Position numbers and translations under genes: made by a program | Source: Methylococcus sp. EFPC2 | GTDB taxonomy: Bacteria > Pseudomonadota > Gammaproteobacteria > Methylococcales > Methylococcaceae | Length of the DNA stretch: 64,000 nucleotides | Direction of reading: 5' to 3' | Assembly (NCBI RefSeq): GCF_016925495.1 | Contig: NZ_CP070491.1 | Span: forward strand, 186,001-250,000 | Shown: piece by piece, positions 60,713 through 64,000 of the stretch | How positions within the stretch are numbered: the first letter of the stretch is position 1 | Layout of the letters: each line of letters opens with the position of its first letter | Notes under the pieces: model-generated | The model's database searches: none | Told to the model about the DNA's origin: nothing | What the model saw: only the letters and a program-made list of their open reading frames with translations

Positions 60713-61418
60713 CTGGTCACGGCAATCGATCCGCCGTCGTCGTGGGTGTCGCGCCCAGTCGAGGACTGGGCGCCACCCTGGCACGGCGCTTCGCCCGGGA
60801 AGGTCTCCATGTCTTCATAACCGGACGTACTGCGGAAAACCTGGAACGCATCGCCGGCGAAATCCGTTCCGCTGGAGGACTGGCCACGGCCGTCGTAGCT
60901 GACGCCACCGTGGAAGCAATGTCGTGCGGCTGTTCGATTTGGCCACTCAGTTTCATGACCTGGAAGTCGTCGCCTGCAACGTCGACCGCAACACCAGCGC
61001 TCCCTTGCTGGAGACCTATCAGAACTTGTTCGAGCAGTTCTGGCGGCAGAATTGCCTGGCCGGTTTCCTGGTGGGGCAGGAGGCCGTCAAACACCTGCTG
61101 CCCCGACAGCAAGGAAGCCTGTTTTTTACCGGTGCCCCGGCCTATTTGCGCGCCTGCCCCCCGTTTACGGGCTTCGCCGCGGCCAAGGCAGGCTTGCGGG
61201 CACTGGCTCAAGGCATGGCACGTGAATTCGGGCCGCAGGGCATCCATGTGGCCCACGTCATCATCGACGGCGACCGGGCACGGGGTCAATTCGCTCAGTT
61301 CGTCAGCACTAAAGGAGAGGACGGCCTGCTACAACTGAAAGCCATCGCAGAAATCTACTGGCAACCGCACTGCCAGCACAACAGCGCCCGGACGCAAGAA
61401 CTCGACTTGCGGCCGTAA
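60709..61418 (+). pseudogene. Frameshifted SDR-family oxidoreductase
   Basis: Short-chain dehydrogenase/reductase split by one frameshift. The first part (GTG 60709) has the Rossmann stretch VVVGVAPSRGLGATLARRFAREG and runs to about 60919. The second part resumes in the next frame with VRLFDLATQFHDLEVVACNVDRN and continues to PPFTGFAAAKAGLRALAQGMAREFGPQG. One missing base near 60919 (gcaatgtcgtg where the frame needs gcagatgtcgtg) explains the break. The usual YxxxK tyrosine is Phe (FAAAK), as in an atypical SDR subgroup, so the ancestral enzyme may not have been a classic dehydrogenase. A programmed or sequencing origin cannot be ruled out without reads. Confidence 0.8.
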
Positions 61419-61485
61419 AGGAGCCATTCTGAGACCGTTGGTCACCCTCGATGGCAAAATGCCGGAAAAATACTCCGCGCTATTA

Positions 61486-61854
61486 CTATGGTTTAGTTTG
61501 CGCGAGGGATCCGATCCGATACTTGGCCAGTAGTTCGTCAGCATAGCTGGAGTGCTGACGCCCTTTGGTCTTTGTTTCGTAGGCTTCGGTCGCGACTTTT
61601 CCACACCAAGGCTCGATCATGTCCGGCAGCGAAGGATGCTCGGGCAGATAAGCCGTCAGATCGTAGACGCTGCCACGAATGGCCATCCAGCAGTTTCCCG
61701 GAAGCGCATGCTTGACGAGTTCTGTCGGAGAAATGGCTTTATCGGCAGAAACGGCGGTGCCTTCCTGGGAAGGGAGTTGCCACAGACTACCAGCCCAGAA
61801 GGCGCTCACCAGCAGCCAGAATACGACGGTGGCAGATAAATAAAGTCGGAGCAC
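61486..61854 (-). CDS. Cytochrome b5-like haem-binding protein
   Basis: A 122-residue membrane-anchored protein: a hydrophobic N-terminal segment (about residues 7-27) followed by a cytochrome b5-like domain with VYDLTAYLPEHPSLPDMIEPWCGKVAT and a second histidine in RQHSSYADELLAKYRIG. The paired His in EHPS and QHSS are the expected haem ligands. It starts with GTG at 61854 and overlaps the ferric-reductase-like gene stop by one base (TAGTG), so the two are translationally coupled. I infer that it exchanges electrons with that flavocytochrome on the periplasmic side. Confidence 0.85.
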   Translation of the reverse strand: MLRLYLSATVVFWLLVSAFWAGSLWQLPSQEGTAVSADKAISPTELVKHALPGNCWMAIRGSVYDLTAYLPEHPSLPDMIEPWCGKVATEAYETKTKGRQHSSYADELLAKYRIGSLAQTKP

Positions 61855-63107
61855 TATCGAAACTCGAAGTTTTCAAAATGGATGTGGCGTGCAGGAATTC
61901 CGCGATGGCGCAGGGCTCGCGTCAAGCCGGTCATCATTCCCGGCGGCCCGCACAGATAACACTCGTATCCGGCGAGTCGTTGCGCATCGGGCAGAAGAGA
62001 ATTCAGGTCCGGCAGTTCGTTGCCTGTGGCCACGGCCTGCAAGTCAAGTCGCGGGTCTGCCTCGGCCAGGACCCGCAACTCTTCCCGGAAAGCGGCATCG
62101 CTCTCGGCACGATAGAGATAGAGGAGCGTCGTCGGCTGCGTGACGGGCCCCGACCGCAACAGTGCGAGGAAGGGAGTTACACCGATCCCGCCAGCCACCC
62201 ACAACTGAGGTGTCGTTGGCTGGCCGGCAAGAAATGCACCGTATGCGCCCTGCACCCGAGCCATGACCCCTGGCTCGATGGACTGTATGTGTCGTGTGCA
62301 ATCCCCCAGGGCTTTGACCCCGAGCCGAATTAGGTGATCGACGCCAGCCGAAGTGACGGTGAAGGGATGAAATTCGCCACAGCCCCGGAAACTTGCTCCT
62401 TCGAAGAAAGCGACCAGGACAAACTGCCCCGGTGTGACTTTCACCGCGTCTGCCAGGGGCGTCAAGGAAATTTCGACCATGCCGTCGGCAACGGGAACTG
62501 CCGATTTTACGACGTAGGGTCGAGCGCCGACCCCAAAATCGCCCCGGATAACGCGCCAGCCCAACAACAGGGCGGCAAACCCCAGAATCGGCAGGACCGG
62601 TTCGTCGATCCCCAGCAGGACAAGGTGAACCAGTCCGAGCAAAACAGCTAACCCCAACCCGGCGTGGAGCGCACGCCAAGTCCGATAGGGAACGCGTCTC
62701 TCGAAAGTGGCTGCCAATCCCAGCATCAGTAACACCAGCGAAAGCCATCCCATCCACACCGGCCAGTTCTCGTTGAATGGAGACAAGGTCTCCCAAGCCA
62801 GGGCAGGCGATTCCATCCAGGCATCAGCGGAGAGCGCAAGAGGATGTACTAATAGCAAGATGTATGCGGCCATCCCGGTCCAGTGATGCCATTGATACAT
62901 TCTTTCCAGGCCCCCGAGCCACCGGGCCAGTCGGGCTTCCCTCAGCATCAGCAGCAGATTGGAAAGCAGAAGGCCGCACCCTGCCCATCCCAAAGCAATA
63001 CCCAGGGTACGCCCAGTTGATAGGTCTTCCGGAAACGCCCAATAGACGAATCCTGCCATACCGGCCAGGGTCAGCAGCGGGATCGAAAACCAGCGAAGCG
63101 TGGGCAT
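61854..63107 (-). CDS. Ferric-reductase-like transmembrane flavoprotein
   Basis: A 417-residue membrane oxidoreductase with an N-terminal ferric-reductase-like/YedZ-type helical domain (about six spans). Conserved His lie in RMYQWHHWTGMAAYILLLVHPLA, the probable haem b sites. A C-terminal FAD/NAD(P)H domain follows: HPFTVTSAG for FAD, AGGIGVTPFLALL and CYLCGPPGMM for nucleotide binding. This is the NOX/FRE arrangement that moves cytosolic NAD(P)H electrons across the membrane. Its partner gene is the cytochrome b5-like protein; a small exported protein is encoded upstream. Confidence 0.9.
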   Translation of the reverse strand: MPTLRWFSIPLLTLAGMAGFVYWAFPEDLSTGRTLGIALGWAGCGLLLSNLLLMLREARLARWLGGLERMYQWHHWTGMAAYILLLVHPLALSADAWMESPALAWETLSPFNENWPVWMGWLSLVLLMLGLAATFERRVPYRTWRALHAGLGLAVLLGLVHLVLLGIDEPVLPILGFAALLLGWRVIRGDFGVGARPYVVKSAVPVADGMVEISLTPLADAVKVTPGQFVLVAFFEGASFRGCGEFHPFTVTSAGVDHLIRLGVKALGDCTRHIQSIEPGVMARVQGAYGAFLAGQPTTPQLWVAGGIGVTPFLALLRSGPVTQPTTLLYLYRAESDAAFREELRVLAEADPRLDLQAVATGNELPDLNSLLPDAQRLAGYECYLCGPPGMMTGLTRALRHRGIPARHIHFENFEFR

Positions 63108-63125
63108 GCAGCGTTGCCTTCTCGA

Positions 63126-63440
63126 TCAATCGGCGTTCTGCCGGGAGTCTTTTCCGCGCTTAAGATGCTCGCAGAAGTCCCGTCCACCGCCAGGCAGTGC
63201 CAGGTTCCGCTGTCTGGCTCTTTCCTCCATGAGTAGATGATGGCTCACCTGATAGGCTAGGCACTCCTCATAGGTTGTAAAGCTGCGAATTCTGGATTGG
63301 TGATCGATGCGCTCTGCCGGTGTCATGAGTTGCCAGCCCCGCGTATTCGACTCGCTGGCCCGCCATGGCCCTCGTGCCTGGACAGGGGCAACGAGAGAGA
63401 ACAGCAGCGGTATAACCAATAAGGCAATCACTTTTCGCAT
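63126..63440 (-). CDS. Small exported protein, unknown function
   Basis: A 104-residue protein with a signal peptide (residues 1-22, ending PVQARG). The mature part is basic and hydrophilic with a few cysteines (YEECLAYQ, DFCEHLKRG) and the stretch RGWQLMTPAERIDHQSRIRSF. I recognise no named family, although MTPxER-DHQ segments recur in small periplasmic proteins linked to metal stress. It is 18 bases upstream of the ferric-reductase-like gene on the same strand, so a link to that system is plausible. Confidence 0.72.
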   Translation of the reverse strand: MRKVIALLVIPLLFSLVAPVQARGPWRASESNTRGWQLMTPAERIDHQSRIRSFTTYEECLAYQVSHHLLMEERARQRNLALPGGGRDFCEHLKRGKDSRQNAD

Positions 63441-63660
63441 GTCTGATTCTCCGGCTGAAGGAGTTCGGATCGCTCGTCTTGGCGGTCATCACCGCCGCGA
63501 TTCGGTCCAGACGGCACTGCAAGTTGGAACAGTCCGTGCCCCTAACGCCCAAGCAGGGTCCGTCGCGATTGGTGAGCGCCATTGGCTGGGTACTGGACCG
63601 GGAGCGAGCCCGAATTGCTCAGTGGGGGCTGATTCGTACGACTCCATTTACCCCTTTCGC

Positions 63661-64000
63661 TCAACTCTTTTCCTCAGTGTTCAACAGTCGGTTTTTCTCG
63701 TCCAGCGAGAGCAGCTTTACCGCCGCATCCTGGGCCTTCGGAAAATCGACGCCGACGCTGATGACAAAGCTGGAAGCCTCCTCAAATGTCATGGAGGAAC
63801 GAACGACCTTGGATTCGTGCACCATGACCGTGAACCCCGATGTGGGATTGGGCGACGTAGGGACATACAGGACGAAAAGCTCCCCGACTTGATTGGTCAC
63901 ATAAGCCGGCACCCAGACTCCGTCCTTGGGGTATTCCACATAAACGACCTCGCGTTGCTTGGTTTGGCCATCGCCGGAAAAAATGCCGATCAGTTTTTTG
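63661..64000 (-). CDS. DUF502-family membrane protein, N-terminal part beyond window
   Basis: The C-terminal portion of a longer protein whose start lies past the right edge; the frame is open to the last base. Visible features are VVYVEYPKDGVWVPAYVTNQVGELFVLYVPTSPNPTSGF and VVRSSMTFEEASSFVISVGVDF, which match the conserved C-terminal half of DUF502 membrane proteins. Those proteins have two N-terminal spans and no assigned function. Partial by window truncation, not by mutation as far as can be seen. Confidence 0.82.
   Translation of the reverse strand, partial: KKLIGIFSGDGQTKQREVVYVEYPKDGVWVPAYVTNQVGELFVLYVPTSPNPTSGFTVMVHESKVVRSSMTFEEASSFVISVGVDFPKAQDAAVKLLSLDEKNRLLNTEEKS

Overview
The window reads as a GC-rich gammaproteobacterial chromosome segment. 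The gammaproteobacterial assignment rests on familiar neighbour sets: nudJ-mnmA-purB, lolA-rarA, a yafS-like methyltransferase divergent from mltD, aat-ate-infA beside clpA-clpS, and arsC-wrbA-DUF2069-hda. A methanotroph-like (Methylococcales) host is my guess from the mix of urea use, pyruvate:ferredoxin oxidoreductase and multihaem cytochromes, but no diagnostic methane-oxidation gene is present. No rRNA, tRNA, CRISPR array or intact insertion sequence was seen.

Layout. 0.3-9.6 kb: one continuous plus-strand urea operon, urtBCDE (high-affinity urea ABC transporter without its binding protein, which would lie upstream of the window) running by stop/start overlaps into ureDABCEFG (nickel urease and its maturation proteins). 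9.6-18.3 kb: minus-strand ffh, an aldo/keto reductase, and an anaerobic-type pyruvate module: a dihydroorotate-dehydrogenase-like flavoprotein, a 1195-residue pyruvate:ferredoxin/flavodoxin oxidoreductase and a GltD-like NAD(P)H/Fe-S oxidoreductase. 19.3-23.8 kb: a compact four-gene cytochrome cluster encoding a decahaem MtrA/MtoA/PioA-type cytochrome, an MtrB/PioB-type outer-membrane barrel, a dihaem cytochrome c and a NapC/NirT (CymA-like) tetrahaem quinol-linked cytochrome. Together these could carry electrons between the inner-membrane quinone pool and the cell surface, and they are the most interesting system here. The cluster is flanked on both sides by non-coding DNA and looks less GC-rich than its surroundings.

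24.2-41.7 kb: housekeeping genes (panE, hda, wrbA, arsC, mobA, mrcB, cysS, gltX, mltD, aat, ate, infA, clpA). 41.7-52 kb: clpS, a membrane monohaem cytochrome of unknown role, nudJ, mnmA, purB, lolA, rarA, a PilZ protein, pgpA, plsC and gmhB. 50.7-58.5 kb: a tripartite RND efflux operon (adaptor, pump, TolC-like channel) and a PadR-DUF1700-GIN operon with a clear tandem palindromic operator overlapping its promoter.

58.5-61.4 kb is a decayed region: an orphan minus-strand terminator, a tandem 8-mer, an (ACAA)6 microsatellite, a beta-carbonic anhydrase pseudogene that has lost two zinc ligands, an intact cupin, and a frameshifted SDR gene. The right end holds a cytochrome b5-like protein paired with a ferric-reductase-like flavocytochrome, a small secreted protein and a DUF502 gene cut by the window edge.

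Two sequence-level oddities stand out. A GC-rich interspersed repeat appears to have been captured in frame inside ureC, lengthening a loop without breaking the active site. The 58.5-61.4 kb stretch carries several independent signs of gene loss.
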